From Bactrocera neohumeralis (Eukaryota; Arthropoda; Insecta; Diptera; Tephritidae), in the NCBI RefSeq assembly GCF_024586455.1, contig NC_065922.1:21510089-21574088 (forward strand): DNA of 64,000 nucleotides, in the 5' to 3' direction. The notes beneath the pieces were generated by a model, which saw nothing but the letters and a program-made list of their open reading frames with translations, made no database searches and was not told where the DNA came from. A program made the translations under genes and the position numbers. Below are positions 35,482 to 46,822 of this stretch, piece after piece; the first letter of the stretch is position 1; each line of letters starts with the position of its first letter.

Positions 35482-35902
35482 AAATAAAAGCGATCGGATA
35501 TTTTTTTTAGGTTTTAACTGCAGTTTTGAGAAAAAGGCATTTAAAGATAAACTGTTACACAATGCTTAAATACCTAGATGAAACTCTTCGTTACTAAAAA
35601 AAAAGATGTTGAGTTCCATATTTGCGGAATAAGTTTTGGGTTGATCGCCTCTAACATATTCCCACTAACAGCTTTTTGCACTGGTTTGATACGAAATTTT
35701 TAACAATTGCCGCAATCCAAGTTCATAACATAACCGAAAAACGATTTTACCACGAACAAATTACAAATTCACACGAAATTCGTGAACTTTCGTTACAATT
35801 CGTGCAACAACTCACATACATACATAAGTAGGGTGGTTTTTTATAGGAAAATAAAAATGAATTATCTTGAATATTTAGAGTGTTTTTATTTACATATTGA
35901 AC

Positions 35903-36940
35903 TACAACTTTACTTCCGCCGTTTTCCAATAGATGTCTCTAGGGTTAAGCGGCTGAGACTCATCGAATGCTTTCGGATAAGTACGGTGAGGCTGTCCTAA
36001 GTGAAAGAACATGTCGCGAATGGTTTCAACGTTTTAAGATTGGTGATTATGAAGTCGAAGACCGGCATGGTGGTGGAAGGGAGAAGATTTTCGAAGATGC
36101 TGAATTGGAAGCATTACTCGACCAAGATGTGTTTCAAACCCAAGAAGAATCGGTCGAATCGTTACAAGTGACACAGCAAGCCGTATCAAAACGCCTCAAA
36201 GCCATGGGGATGATTCAGAAACAAGGAAACTGGGTTCCTTACGACTTGAAACCAAGAGATATCAAACGGCGCTTCTTTACATGTTAACAGCTGCTTCAAA
36301 GGCACTACCGAAAGGGATTTTTACATCGCATTGTAACTGGCGACGAAAAATGGGTCCACTACAATAATTCTAAGCGAAGAAAATCATGGGGAAAGCCTGG
36401 ACATGCCTCCACGTCGACGGCAAAACCGAACATTCACGGCGCCACGGCGTCTGTATTTGGTGGGACCAGCTGGAACCATCACAGGAGATCGATACCGAAC
36501 GCAATTGATGCGTTTGAGCCGAGCACTAAAAGAAAAACGGCCACAGTATGAGGAAAGACACGATAAAGTCATTCTCCAGCATGACTTCCTCACGTCGCAA
36601 AAGTGGTCAAAAAATATTTGGAGACGCTGAAATGGGAGATCTTACCCCACACGCCGTATTCTCCAGACGTTGCTCCATCTGATTACCACTTGTTCCGATC
36701 GATGGCACACGGTCTAGCTAACGAGCACTTCAGTTCTTATGAAGAAGTCAAAAATTGGATTGATACTTGGATCGACTCGAAAGATGAGGAGTTCTTTCGT
36801 CACGGAATATGCATGCTGCCAGAAAGATGGTCAAAAGTAGTAGCTAGCGACGGCCAATATTTTTGAATAACATTTTTGTAACCGTTTTTATACAATAAAG
36901 CCTTAAATTTACAAAAAAAAACGGCGGAAGCAAAGTTGTA
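35903..36940 (+). mobile_element. Nearly full-length mariner element with damaged transposase
   Basis: Inverted ends of 23 bp start TACAACTTTACTTCCGCCG and finish CGGCGGAAGCAAAGTTGTA. The plus strand encodes a DD34D-type transposase in pieces: MLSDKYGEAVLSERTCREWF (helix-turn-helix), QVTQQAVSKRLKAMGMIQKQ, WVPYDLKPRDI, a stop, then IVTGDEKWVHYNNSKRRKSW (first catalytic Asp), GDRYRTQLMRLSRALKEK, then LPHTPYSPDVAPSDYHLFRS (third catalytic Asp) and LPERWSKVVASDGQYF at the C-terminus. A short deletion lies after the first catalytic site and a frame break removes the QHDNARPH motif (it reads QHDFLTSQ). It is the best-preserved transposon here but cannot make active transposase. Confidence 0.88.
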
Positions 36941-38699
36941 GACCTATTAAAAAAAATTTATTTGAAAAAATTTAATACTTTATTACTATTATTATTGTCA
37001 CTCGAAGTTGGAACCTCAAAAAAATGCACATGGGTGGGCCAGGTGATTTTGGCTCTTGATGTTATCTGAAATCAAATATTCTTAATTATTCTTAATCTAT
37101 AGACATGTCATTCTGGTCAGAACTACTGAAGTTAAATTTCAAGGGTAGATAACAAAATGGGGGACTTTGAAAAAAGTCCTTTTATTTTGGCAAAGAAAGG
37201 GTTTTAAATTCTCGTTAGTACCGACGAGAACTATAAGTGTGTAGAATAGCCTGTTAAAATTTGAAAGCAATCGGTTCAGTAGAAAAAAATTTAGGACCCG
37301 GACCGACCAGAAAAACAATGTTTTCAGAAACACGCGCTCAAAGTTCAACAACTCCGAGAGAGAGGACTCCGAGGCGTTCTATGAAATTCGTTATAACTCC
37401 CGAAATATTTCGAATTTCTGTCTGAAATTTTCACAGTATATTCTCAAGATATTGTACTTTCAAATTAAGTAAAAAAATTTTCAATTTTTTGAACCCAAGT
37501 TACCTTAAACAAATATACACTAAATTTATGAATAGTTAGTAAACTTCCACAAAAACGAAAACGTTTGTTTTAACAGTGTTTTAAATTTGCAATAACTCTT
37601 CAATTTGTCTGAAGTGCAGTTTATCCTTTTACAAGCATTTCAAAAAGGAATCATTCAAAATTCAAATACATACATAGGTTAAATGTCAATATGCGTTACA
37701 AAAGGCACTTTAGGTGCGCTCCCGCTGCTTCGGCAACAATTTGCACGAGTGTGCCACGTTCAACAAGTTCGACATTTAACGGCATAGACAAACATTTGAA
37801 AAAAAGCATAAACAGCAAAAACGAAAACATAACCTCACTAAAGTGCTTTTGCTGCGCAGTTGAAATGGCGCTCAGCTGCTGTGAGGCTGCAGCCGATGCT
37901 CAGCTGCTGAAGCGGATAAACGACGGGAGTATCAAGTGCGTCATTGTGTGGCACAAATTGGCCAATTGAACCCGTGTATGCGTGTGTGTGCATTTCAGGG
38001 CGCGTTAGAGTGTTTCGAGTGCAAGCGCACGAGTATGAATGTTGCTGCATATTTTATTTGGTGGATTTTTTTCAGCATATTTGCCATACATTTTGTTAAA
38101 CTAAACAATAAACAAGCGGCGCTGCAGGTGTGGGAGTGTAGCAGGAATACACTGAAACTGTGCAAATATTGTACAATTTATGCGAATTTATAAACAGGTT
38201 AATACGAAAGCAAACAGAGCGTCGACGGTAAGTATATACGGGATGTGGATATAAGCTGGTGGCTAATAAGCTTGCAACTTGTTGCTGACGTCGTTCAATG
38301 CGGAGAGTCGACATAATTTAAGTGTGCGTGTTAGTGACTGTAGATTGCCTGTAGTGAATACGTCAATTATGAAACTGAAATGTATTTTACGAATTCCTTG
38401 CCTAAACAGAACCATTGGTTGCTTATAAGTAGCCAGAAAGCCGAATATTCGGCATTTTTCAACAACTTTAGAGATTTCCCCATATATTTTCCTCGAAGTG
38501 CAGAGATTTTCAACGAAGCGTTTTCAATTTTTTGCAAAAAAATATATAAGATTTGGTAATAAGATGTTCTTTTTTTTAGAATGGTTCGATTTATGAAATA
38601 TGCATAGATTTGTTCGATAGGGATCCTCGTGCCTATTTTCAGAACACCGGAACAGTTGATTTTCACAAGCTTCTCTTGAGGTGAATTATTCACCAGCAA
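36941..38699. other. Intergenic DNA, no supported gene
   Basis: 36941-37680 is AT-rich and carries phrases (ATCGGTTCAGTAGAAAA, GGACCCGGACCGACC) reminiscent of 43060-43150, so probably repeat-derived. 37680-38340 is less AT-rich with overlapping ORFs on both strands but no splice structure or domain that I recognise. Confidence 0.45.
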
Positions 38700-39340
38700 A
38701 GTTGCCATAGCCAGGAATTGGTAGAAATCATTTGGTGTCTTTGCCGAATTATAATGTAGATGCATAAGAAGCTTCCGACAAAACTTCCATAACTTCCATA
38801 ACTTCTGGTGAGCCACCATCGATATGTGTGGCCTGTCGTTGTCGTTGATGGAATATAAATCCTTTACTGTGGACCAAAGCTGGTCGCTTCCGGGCGATTA
38901 CTACCTTCAGACGGTCCAATTGTTGACAGCACAGGTTTGAATTGAGAATTCAACCGTAGGAGAGCAGTTCATAGTACCTATATATTTCCCCGCTACTCCA
39001 CCAAACACTTAGCAAATCCTTTCTGACTGTCAATTCAGGCTTGGGCATCGCATTTGGACCACGACCGTTCTCGCTTGACGTTGTGGTAAGTCCACTTAAT
39101 CCTGTAACTAATCGCTTCAGAAATGGATCGTTTTTACATCGTTTCAGCATCGGCTCGCAATTGCAAATTCAGTCTATGAGGTTTTTTTGTTCTTCTTCTG
39201 TTGTAGCGAGCCTTATTGAAATTGTTCCAAACCGTTTTCTTTGCCATGTTTAACTCCTGGGCAATGGAAGCAGAGCTTTCATGATCGAACTCGACGATTT
39301 CAATTATTTTATGAATTTTTTCGGCAAATGACCTTCCAGA
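38700..39340 (-). mobile_element. Decayed mariner transposase fragment
   Basis: The minus strand reads IIEIVEFDHESSASIAQELN and KKTVWNNFNKARYNRRR (HTH), KRERSWSKCDAQA, LTVRKDLLSVWW, YELLSYG, CCQQLDRLKVVIARKRPALV and GFIFHQRQRQ, where the expected catalytic HQDN is lost. It is related to the 1704-2708 family by these motifs. Confidence 0.68.
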
Positions 39341-39359
39341 GCTGTTCCAGCATCAGACA

Positions 39360-39910
39360 TATCTCTTGCCAACAGGGTCTACTTCGGACTAAGTAAGCAA
39401 TTGAGAAGTAAAGTCTTCTCTCGACGAACCAAAACTAAACTCTACAAGTCACTCATTATTCTCGTCTTGCTAAACGGTGCAGTGGCTTGGACGATGACAA
39501 CATCTGATAAATTGACGCTGCGAGTTTTCGAGAGAAAAGTTCTGCGAAAGATTTATGGTTATTTGCACGTTGGCCACGGCGAATATCGCATTCGATGAAA
39601 CGATGAGCTGTACGAGATATACGACGACATTGACATAGTTCAGCGAATTAAAAGACAGTGGCTATGGCCAGGTTATGTTGTCCGAATGGAAGAAAACACT
39701 CCAGCTCTAAAAGTATTCGACGCAGTACCCGTTGGGGGAAACAGAGGAAGAGGAAGACCTCCACTCCGTTGGAAGGACCAGGTGGAAAAGGACCTGGCTT
39801 CGCTTGGAATCTCCAATTGGCGCCACCTTGCGAAAAGAAGAAACGACTGCCGCGCTGTTGTTAACTCGGCTATAACCGCGTAAGCGTTTTCTACGCCAGT
39901 AAAGAAGAAG
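39360..39910 (+). mobile_element. RTE-like LINE, 3' fragment
   Basis: The plus strand gives LANRVYFGLSKQLRSKVFSR, TKTKLYKSLIILVLLNGAVA, FERKVLRKIYGY, GRGRPPLRWKDQVEKDLASL, then the RNDCRAVVNSAI tail and AAAGAAGAAGAAGG at the 3' end. The RT catalytic core is not included. Confidence 0.82.
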
Positions 39911-40430
39911 AAGGTTTGCCATTTCCATCATCATGGAAAAATATACGATCTAACAACGAGTCGAAATTATTGAAATTTACTATCGAAATTCGGAGTCAGT
40001 GGCCTCAACTTTAAAAGTGCTACGTCACCATTTTATCATGAAAAAATTACCGTTTGGTGCGGTTTATGGACCGGCGGCGTTATTGGCCCGTACTTCTTCC
40101 ATCACCGGCATTTTAATGTGTATGGGAATCGATAACGCTCAATGATAACCTAATATGTAATAACGACACAAGCCACACAGCAAATGTCACAATCGATTTA
40201 TTGAAAACCAAGTTTGAATGACGTGTTATCTCACGAAATGGATACGTCAAGTCTATGGTCTACGCCAACTAGCCAGCGATGATTGATGAACTTCGTACGA
40301 ACGTGAAATTGCAGCAGTATCGGCCGATTTATGCTAGAAAATCGTCGAAAATTGGGTTCAACGTCTGGACTTCTGCAAGCGTGGCCGTGGTGGCCATGAA
40401 TTTCTAGAATCAGCAGAAAAAATTAAACTA
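39911..40430 (+). mobile_element. Tc1/mariner-superfamily transposase fragment
   Basis: The plus strand encodes ITVWCGLWTGGVIGPYFF and RYRSMIT followed, after a deletion, by IYCKPSLNDVLSREM-like sequence and a C-terminal KIVENWVQRLDFCKRGRGG-type tail. These are motifs of the insect Tc1/mariner lineage with DGATCHTA and PRSCDLTPLDYFLW signatures, but the catalytic block itself is deleted here. The fragment at 46823-47010 is from the same lineage. Confidence 0.62.
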
Positions 40431-41776
40431 TGTATTTACATTTAAAGGTTAAAAAGCAGATTGGATCACTCCTGTGGAGTTAATAGGATCCCTGCTCAAT
40501 TTTAAAGTTTCGCAAGGGTTTATCGAAGGAAGCCCAATCAGTAAAGCAATCATCAAGGCATGAAGAAGGGATAGATAGAAGTACTGAAGAAACAAATAAC
40601 CATTACTTTCAAGATTGGTTATATTTCGTCTGAGATTTGTTAAAAAATTCTAAAAACGAAATGTCTGAGGCTGAGAACTTCATAGCCACTTGCTGCACAA
40701 TCGCAAATTATTCCTGTAGGGCTGCGATGGATACAATAATTTACACTGCCGACGCCTGGAGCTAATGAACAACGCTTACACGCTTGTGCTGTCAGATTTT
40801 TACGGTGTTTATTAGAAAACAATGAAATGGCGCAAATATAAGCAACAGGTTTTTGTCCACAAATGAGTTGAGTATATTTAGATGCCAGTGCACACATGCG
40901 TCTGTGTGTGTGTGTGTGTAGGTGTGTGAGCATATTTGTTCGCGTTCGCATATATTTGCGCGTGAGGAAAACAAATGAATTCATTGCTTGCGCTTTTCCA
41001 TATGGACGACGGTAAGCACACACACGCACACATCCATACACAGGTGAATATGAACATGCGATAGTGCGAGCGTCCAAGCACAACCCTATCAGTGCCTAAT
41101 TTACACCGTACTACAACAACAACAACTGAATTAAACAGATACAACGGATTGTATTTGTGTGAGCGTTAGATATGTCTTCATTAGATCGGTTGAAAGCCAC
41201 AGAGTCATATGCTTATAAGTACATACATACAAACATACATATGTGCCAATGTATAGGTGTGAGTGTTCGTGTGTGTTTGTAAGCGTTGGTTCAAATACAA
41301 AGAGCTATAAAATTAAATAAACGAAGCCAAAATTAACATGCGCTCAACAACAACAACATTAAGTACAACAACAGGCATAACAACAGCTATGATAACTAGG
41401 TGTCTTCCAAAGTCGTAATTTCAAATATCATATGGTCCTGGCAGCATAGAAACACCGCCATCACCACACACTGCCGCACACCCGTGCACCGAGTTGCAGG
41501 TGTTTTAAATCTCAGGCAACCTGCGCATTTGGCTTAACCGCTCGAAGTATGGGTTGCGGGTTAGAAATCAAAACGCTGTCGCACTGGCTGTTGGGAAATC
41601 AGTTTACGCCTTGCCGTCGACTCGTCCAGTTGTGCAGTTCCACTCCGCTTGGAGCAGCTTGTGTCCGCGTAGTGAATTGTATTGTGCTCAAGTGTGCTTC
41701 TTGATCAGTGAATTTTGGTTTCCGTTAACATTGCGGTTTAATTGTAAACAGGAAAACACTCGGTTTTCGCTTTGAA
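40431..41776. other. Upstream region of the Ilp7 orthologue
   Basis: Contains CA/GT and CATA microsatellite stretches (40900-40930, 41010-41050, 41220-41280) and CAACAA runs (41112-41120, 41346-41380). The 41520-41776 segment, less AT-rich and immediately 5' of the start codon, is the likely promoter and 5' UTR. No TATA box can be singled out. Confidence 0.45.
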
Positions 41777-44675
41777 ATGTTACCAACCCCCGGTATTTTG
41801 AATAGCAGCTTGTTTCTATGCTTTTTGTTACTGTATTTCTTGCAAGTGGACTCCATACACACCGAAGAGGGTTTGGAGCTCTTATTTCGGGAAAGGTAAG
41901 GTTTTTGAGGAAATCAATATATTACAAGATGCGTTCCAAAGTAAACAGGACTAAAAAAAAACAGAACAAATGGTGTTTTCGGCAAAATCATTATTCAAAA
42001 TAGTCTCCTTCTGCTTCAATACAGCTTTTACACGGTCCAAAAGCATGTCGAACGAGTGTTGTAGCTCGTTGGCCGGTATGGCCGCCAGTATGCCGGTGCA
42101 AGCCTTTTGAATGGCCTCTACGTCTGCATAAAGCTTTCCTTTCATAGGCAAATGCATTTTTCCGAAAAGGAAGAAGTCGCACGGTGCCATATCAGGTGAA
42201 TACGGGGAGTGGTTAATGGTTAAAATGTAATTTTTTGATTTTGGTCAAATAATCGGTCACAAGCGTCGAATCGAATGTTGGATTCTGAGCATTTTTTGGT
42301 CGTCAGTCAATGTGTGCTGAACAAACCGTGCACACACCTTTCGTAAGCCCAAATGTTCGGTCAAAATGCGCTAAATCGATATTTCGGAGATGTTCAATTC
42401 CATTTCCATGAATTTCAATGAAGGTTTCGGCTGATTTTTGATGAATTCACGGACAGTTTCGATGGAATTTCCGATGATCACGGATTTTGATTGGCCCTCA
42501 TGTGATCGTTATGTCCTCACGACCACTTTGAAAACGTTGAAACCACTCGTGCACTATGCTACGGGATAGGCAATTATCGCCATAAACTTGTTTCATCAAT
42601 TGAAATGTTTCAGTAAAAGTTTTACCAATTTTAAAACAAAATTTAATGTTGACTTTTTGTTCAAAGCTCATTTTCGCACCGAATCTGAACCGAAAACGCT
42701 ATTCCCATTTACAGCATACTGGACTTTCGTCTTTATTTAATCAAAACTGTAAAATATGGCTTATTTTCTCTTTGTTTCTGTCCATCTTTGACGCGTTCTT
42801 AAACAACACAGAGTCTAGCAATACAAAATTGTCTGAAAGGTTTTTCTTGAGCGAAATTTATATCGAGGCCATTTCCGGTGATCACTCGGAAAAAACCTGA
42901 ACGAGGAAAAAAAAACTGAAAATTAGATTTTTGGCAGATATTTTTGCAAAAAAAATTAAAATTTCAGTGAAAATTTCGCGATATTTTTTTTTTGTTTTTC
43001 AAATAGTTGTAATTAAAAAAAATTCTTCGTACAAGTCTTTAAGAATTGTCTCAAAGACCTGTGAAAAATTTAATGGAGATCGGTTGAGTAGTTCTTGAGA
43101 AATCTGGCCAACCGACATCAAAGAACACAGTTTCGAGAAAAACGGGTTTAAAGACGGCGCACTTAGCCAAGCTAGCCTCGAGCGTACAAGTCCTCAAGGC
43201 TGTATCTCCGAAACTATTACCCGGATCAACTTGAATATTTAGGGCAATATTCTAGAGGTGTTGTAAAATTTAATAAGACGATAAAAAAATCGATCGATTT
43301 TTGAGAATAGAGTATACAGCCTTCAAAGACGGTCGAGAGATCGTTGAAGACATGCCTCGTTCTGAACGACCTTCGTCCTCTTCAACTGATGAAAATATTA
43401 GAAACGTGAAGGATATGATGCTTGAAAATCGTCAGGCAAGTATTTGAGCGATGGCAAGAGAGCTCCACATCTCTCGGGAGTTTTTTTCTAATGACTTTGG
43501 TATATATTTTTTATATGAAACGCTTTCTTGATCGACTCGTCCTGATAAAGCTGAATTTTTTTTTCAAAAAGAGTACCGTAAACAGGTCCTTTTGAACATG
43601 CTTAATCGTGCTAATACCGATTACATATTCCTAGAAAGCATTATAACTGCCGATGAGACATGGGTTTATGAGTTTGAGATGCAAAAAAGTCTACGATCAT
43701 CGGATTGGAACCCTTTTTCAGTCGATCGATGATATAAAACAAAACTTGCTGAAGATGCTGACGGCCATCCCAAAAAGTGCTTATAAGCAGTATTTCGAGG
43801 ACTGCAAAAATCGTTGGCATAAGTGTATTACATCTGATGGATATTACTTTGAAGACGAAGAAATAAATATTGATGAATAATTAAATATTTTGCGTTTTAT
43901 TTACAATCTTCGGGTACTTTTTTGTCACAATGTATATAAAGATTACGGTCTATGTTCACGTTCTCCAAGTTATTGATCAAAAAATGCTTGAACCAATACT
44001 GGCTCTGTCAATTTTTTATGAAAAATCTATGTTATGCTTTGGTCCAAATATGTTGTTAAAAATAGTGTACAATATGGGATTGTAAAACCGAATATCACAT
44101 TAAAAGTGTTTATCCTTCGATAAGCTTTTAAATAAGGCTCCGAAACTTATTCTTATAAAATCCATCAGCCATTTGGTGGCGATTTAAAAATTCTCCAAAA
44201 AATAGCTAATTACACAAATTATTTTTGTTTCTGACCATTATAGATCACAATCGGATTGGGAAAATGTCTGGCATCAGGAGACACATTCACGCTGTCGCGA
44301 CAAATTGATACGTCAACTGTTCTGGGCCTGTGAGAAGGACATTTATCGACTGACAAGACGCAATCGCAAACGTACGGACGATGAAGCAATGCATAAAAGG
44401 AGCAAACGTGAGTAGAGAGTCTATCTTTTTACCAATATTATGCTATTCATAAATATTGTAGGTAAAAAGGTAATATAATATACGAAATCCTAACAATTCA
44501 TATCTTACTAGCCATCGCACGTACCTGGCTGAAATTGGATTATGTCAACACGCTGTTGCGCACACGACGCGCCGATGCGCCCTCGATTACAAATGAGTGT
44601 TGCACTAAGGTCGGCTGCACCTGGGAGGAATATGCCGAGTATTGCCCCTCGAACAAGCGTCGCAATCACTACTGA
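41777..44675 (+). CDS. Ilp7: Insulin-like peptide 7 (relaxin-like) precursor
   Basis: Three exons, 41777-41895, 44244-44407 and 44512-44675, give a complete 148-aa prepropeptide with consistent phases (2, then 1) and GT-AG introns. Residues 1-25 form a signal peptide (LFLCFLLLYFLQV core). The B chain includes ENVWHQETHSRC and a Cys57-X11-Cys69 pair. Dibasic sites (RR 78-79, RKR 81-83, RR 113-114) bound a short C-peptide. The A chain is NECCTKVGCTWEEYAEYC, with CC-X4-C-X8-C spacing rather than the X3 of insulin, then PSNKRRNHY. This is the highly conserved Ilp7 signature. In Drosophila, Ilp7 is a neuronal peptide linked to egg-laying and feeding decisions. The start is the first ATG and directly precedes the signal peptide. 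Intron 1 (2.3 kb) holds two mariner relics. Confidence 0.95.
41965..42680 (-). mobile_element. Mariner-like transposase relic in Ilp7 intron 1
   Basis: The minus strand starts MSFEQKVNIKFCFKIGKTFT (helix-turn-helix region), continues in broken frames through EWFQRFQSGR-like sequence, and resumes with YSPDMAPCDFFLFGKMHLPM, EAIQKACTGILAAIPANE and a LLDRVKAVLKQKET C-terminus. The middle, with the first two catalytic aspartates, is deleted. Confidence 0.75.
43315..43933 (+). mobile_element. Mariner deletion derivative 2 in Ilp7 intron 1
   Basis: Plus-strand pieces FKDGREIVEDMPRSE, DENIRNVKDMMLENRQAS, NMLNRANTD, ITADETWVYEF, then IDDIKQNLLKMLTAIPKSAY and NRWHKCITSDGYYFEDEEIN. It ends TTTTTTGTCACAATGTA. 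It lacks the same internal segment as the 15649-16361 copy, with an equivalent junction near 43710. The 5' end appears truncated. Confidence 0.77.
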
Positions 44676-45023
44676 GATGAGGAGGAGACCAAGGCGCGTG
44701 GCAAAGTGGGTTAATGAATAAGGAAAAATGAGACTTAAGATATGCAACATCAGGAAGAATAGGTTCAACCCGAATAATGAAGATGATCATATACATATGT
44801 ATTTGGTTAAAACAAGTTATTTTCAAATATACGCCAGCTGTTATATAAGATATACAAATATTATGTGCGATTGATTAGAAAAAAGTTGTTGTAAAAATAA
44901 TATAAAATCTTAACGAAATGCTTGTAAAATATTATAGATAAATACTCATAGTTACATGTATGTATGTATACAAAGGCATTGTATAAATGTATGTATGTAT
45001 AATGAATTGTTGTGTTTGCATCA

Positions 45024-45029
45024 AATAAA
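45024..45029 (+). terminator. Ilp7: Candidate Ilp7 polyadenylation signal
   Basis: A canonical AATAAA hexamer 349 nt after the Ilp7 stop codon, in a TG/AT-rich context. It is the first one I noticed downstream of the stop; position alone supports it. Confidence 0.4.
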
Positions 45030-45199
45030 AAGTATATATATTTTGTTTTCTACTCGATGGTGAAGAAATGTGGTAACAAAAAGTGGGTAAGGTGGAACAA
45101 AGCGAAAAAATGATAACTTAAAAAAATGCGGTTTCGCAAATGACTCGAAACGCGCACGAGCAACAATTTTTATTCTTATTTGTCATAAAGTAGTACAAA

Positions 45200-45310
45200 C
45201 AGATGCGTAGAGAGAAAACCGTGACCCGGGGAGGATATAGGAATCGAACCCCCTGATCCATCAATTTTTTGGAGAAAAAAATTCGCAAAATATTGTTGCA
45301 CAGCACCGAG
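45200..45310 (-). repeat. Possible tRNA-derived SINE fragment
   Basis: On the minus strand, a perfect RNA polymerase III B box GGTTCGATTCC (plus-strand 45240-45250) lies about 60 bp after an A-box-like GGCGGCTCGGTGCTGTGC. A second inverted copy of a similar word (GAATTGATCCC) follows at 45337-45347. The region does not fold as a complete canonical tRNA to my eye. The interpretation as a SINE head is tentative. Confidence 0.35.
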
Positions 45311-45949
45311 CCGCCTTAAGAACTTCGGGCTCGGTAGGAATTGATCCCGATCTCGGTCACTGATTATAGCTAGACTTAGTGTATATGTTTAGCACGTCTA
45401 GTAAAATGAGATTCATTATTTTTACAATGAATTGCTTTAGTCATCTGTATCTCACGGCGTATAAGTGAGATTAGGTTACGCTATAAGCGTTAGATAAACA
45501 AGATTTCGTACTAAAAAAACTTTTTAGACAGGTTGGTGATTGCTTGACTCAGTATTGTTTTAGAACGCGTCAAAGATGGACACCATCAAAGAGAAAATAT
45601 TGCCAAAAATTGCACCAACTGAAAGAAACAATCGCCCAGATGTGGCCCGCTTAGGCCAACAGGGGAGGAATTATGTATCATGGAGACCACATATATCGAT
45701 AGTGCCTCAGCAAAGAACCGAATTATTGTGAGAAAAGTTTGTGTTCCTGCCAAAGAAGTCGCAGAGGCCAGAGGATGGATTCCTGTACATACCAATGATT
45801 TTGATAGAGAAAAATTAATCCCAAAAGAACTTTGTGAAAATCGTCTTTCTTAGTTCTGTATCAGTTAGGAGAAAGGTTCTATAAAATGAGAGAGAAATTT
45901 GTCGCTTTCCTTTATAAGCTTTTTACTTAATTAAGCCCGTGAAAAGACG

Positions 45950-46822
45950 ACTACTTTGTCGATTTCAAAGCTGCTTTTTACAGCACGAAAAGGAGCTGCA
46001 TTTATGCCGCTATGTCTGAATTTCGTATCCACGCAAAACTAATACCAAAAGCTCCGTTCGATACCAAACGAGGTTTCAGACAAGGCGACTCTCTATCGTG
46101 CGACTTCTTTAATCTGCTGCTGGAGAAAATAATTCGAACTGCAGAACTGAATCGAGCAGGTACAATCCTCTATAAGAGTATACAGCTTCTGGCTTACGCC
46201 GATGATATTAATATCATTGGCCTCAACAACCGCGCCGTTAGTTCTGCTTTCTCCCGAACGGATAGGGAAGTGAAGCAAATGGGTCTGGTTGTGAACGAGG
46301 ACAAGACGAAATATCTCCTGTCATCAAACAAACAGTCGTCGCACTCGCGACTGGGAGCCTAGTCGTTACGTTACTGTTGACAGTTATAACTTCGAAGTTG
46401 TAGATAATTTCATTTATCTTGGAACCAGTATTAACAGCAACAACAATGCCAGCCACGAAATCCAACTCAGAATAACACTTGCCAACAGACGACACTTCGG
46501 ACTGAGTCGGCAATTGAGAAGTAAAGTCCTCTCTCGACGAACAAAAACCAAACTCATTATTCCCTTCCTGCTATGTGGTGCAGAGCCATGGACGATACGA
46601 ATTTTCGAGAGAAAGCTCTGAAAGTATTCGACGCAGTACCCGCGGTGGAAAGCAGACGAAGGGAAAGACCTCCACTCCGTTGGAAAGATCAGGTGGAGAA
46701 TTACTTGGCTTCGTTTGGAATCTCCGATTGGCGCCAAATAGCGAAAAGAAGAAACGACTGGAGCGCTGTTGTTAAATCGGCTATAACGGCGTAAGCGGTA
46801 TCTACGCCAGTAAAGAAGAAGA
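45950..46822 (+). mobile_element. RTE-like LINE fragment with catalytic motif retained
   Basis: The plus strand reads FDTKRGFRQGDSLSCDFFNL, LLEKIIRTAELNRAG, SIQLLAYADDINIIGLNNRA (catalytic YADD), GLVVNEDKTKYLLSSNKQ, then after frame breaks QLRSKVLSRRTKTKL, PPLRWKDQVENYLASF and the RNDWSAVVKSAI tail, with AAAGAAGAAGAA at the 3' end. It is 5' truncated and has an internal deletion near 46600. Confidence 0.82.

Larger units (their letters stand above)
44676..45949. other. Ilp7 3' region and intergenic DNA
   Basis: Likely Ilp7 3' UTR to about 45050, then a tRNA-like repeat (45200-45310, listed separately) and sequence with repeat character at 45570-45850: the phrase GTTCCTGCCAAAGAAGTCG recurs at 47020-47038. 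No gene is supported. Confidence 0.5.

Noticed and set aside
37691..38193. Two overlapping plus-strand ORFs of 92 and 85 aa
   Set aside because: There is no recognisable domain, signal peptide, conserved splice signals or codon pattern that differs from the flanks.
38367..38819. 150-aa minus-strand ORF
   Set aside because: It overlaps the decayed mariner at 38700-39340 and continues into AT-rich sequence without motifs.
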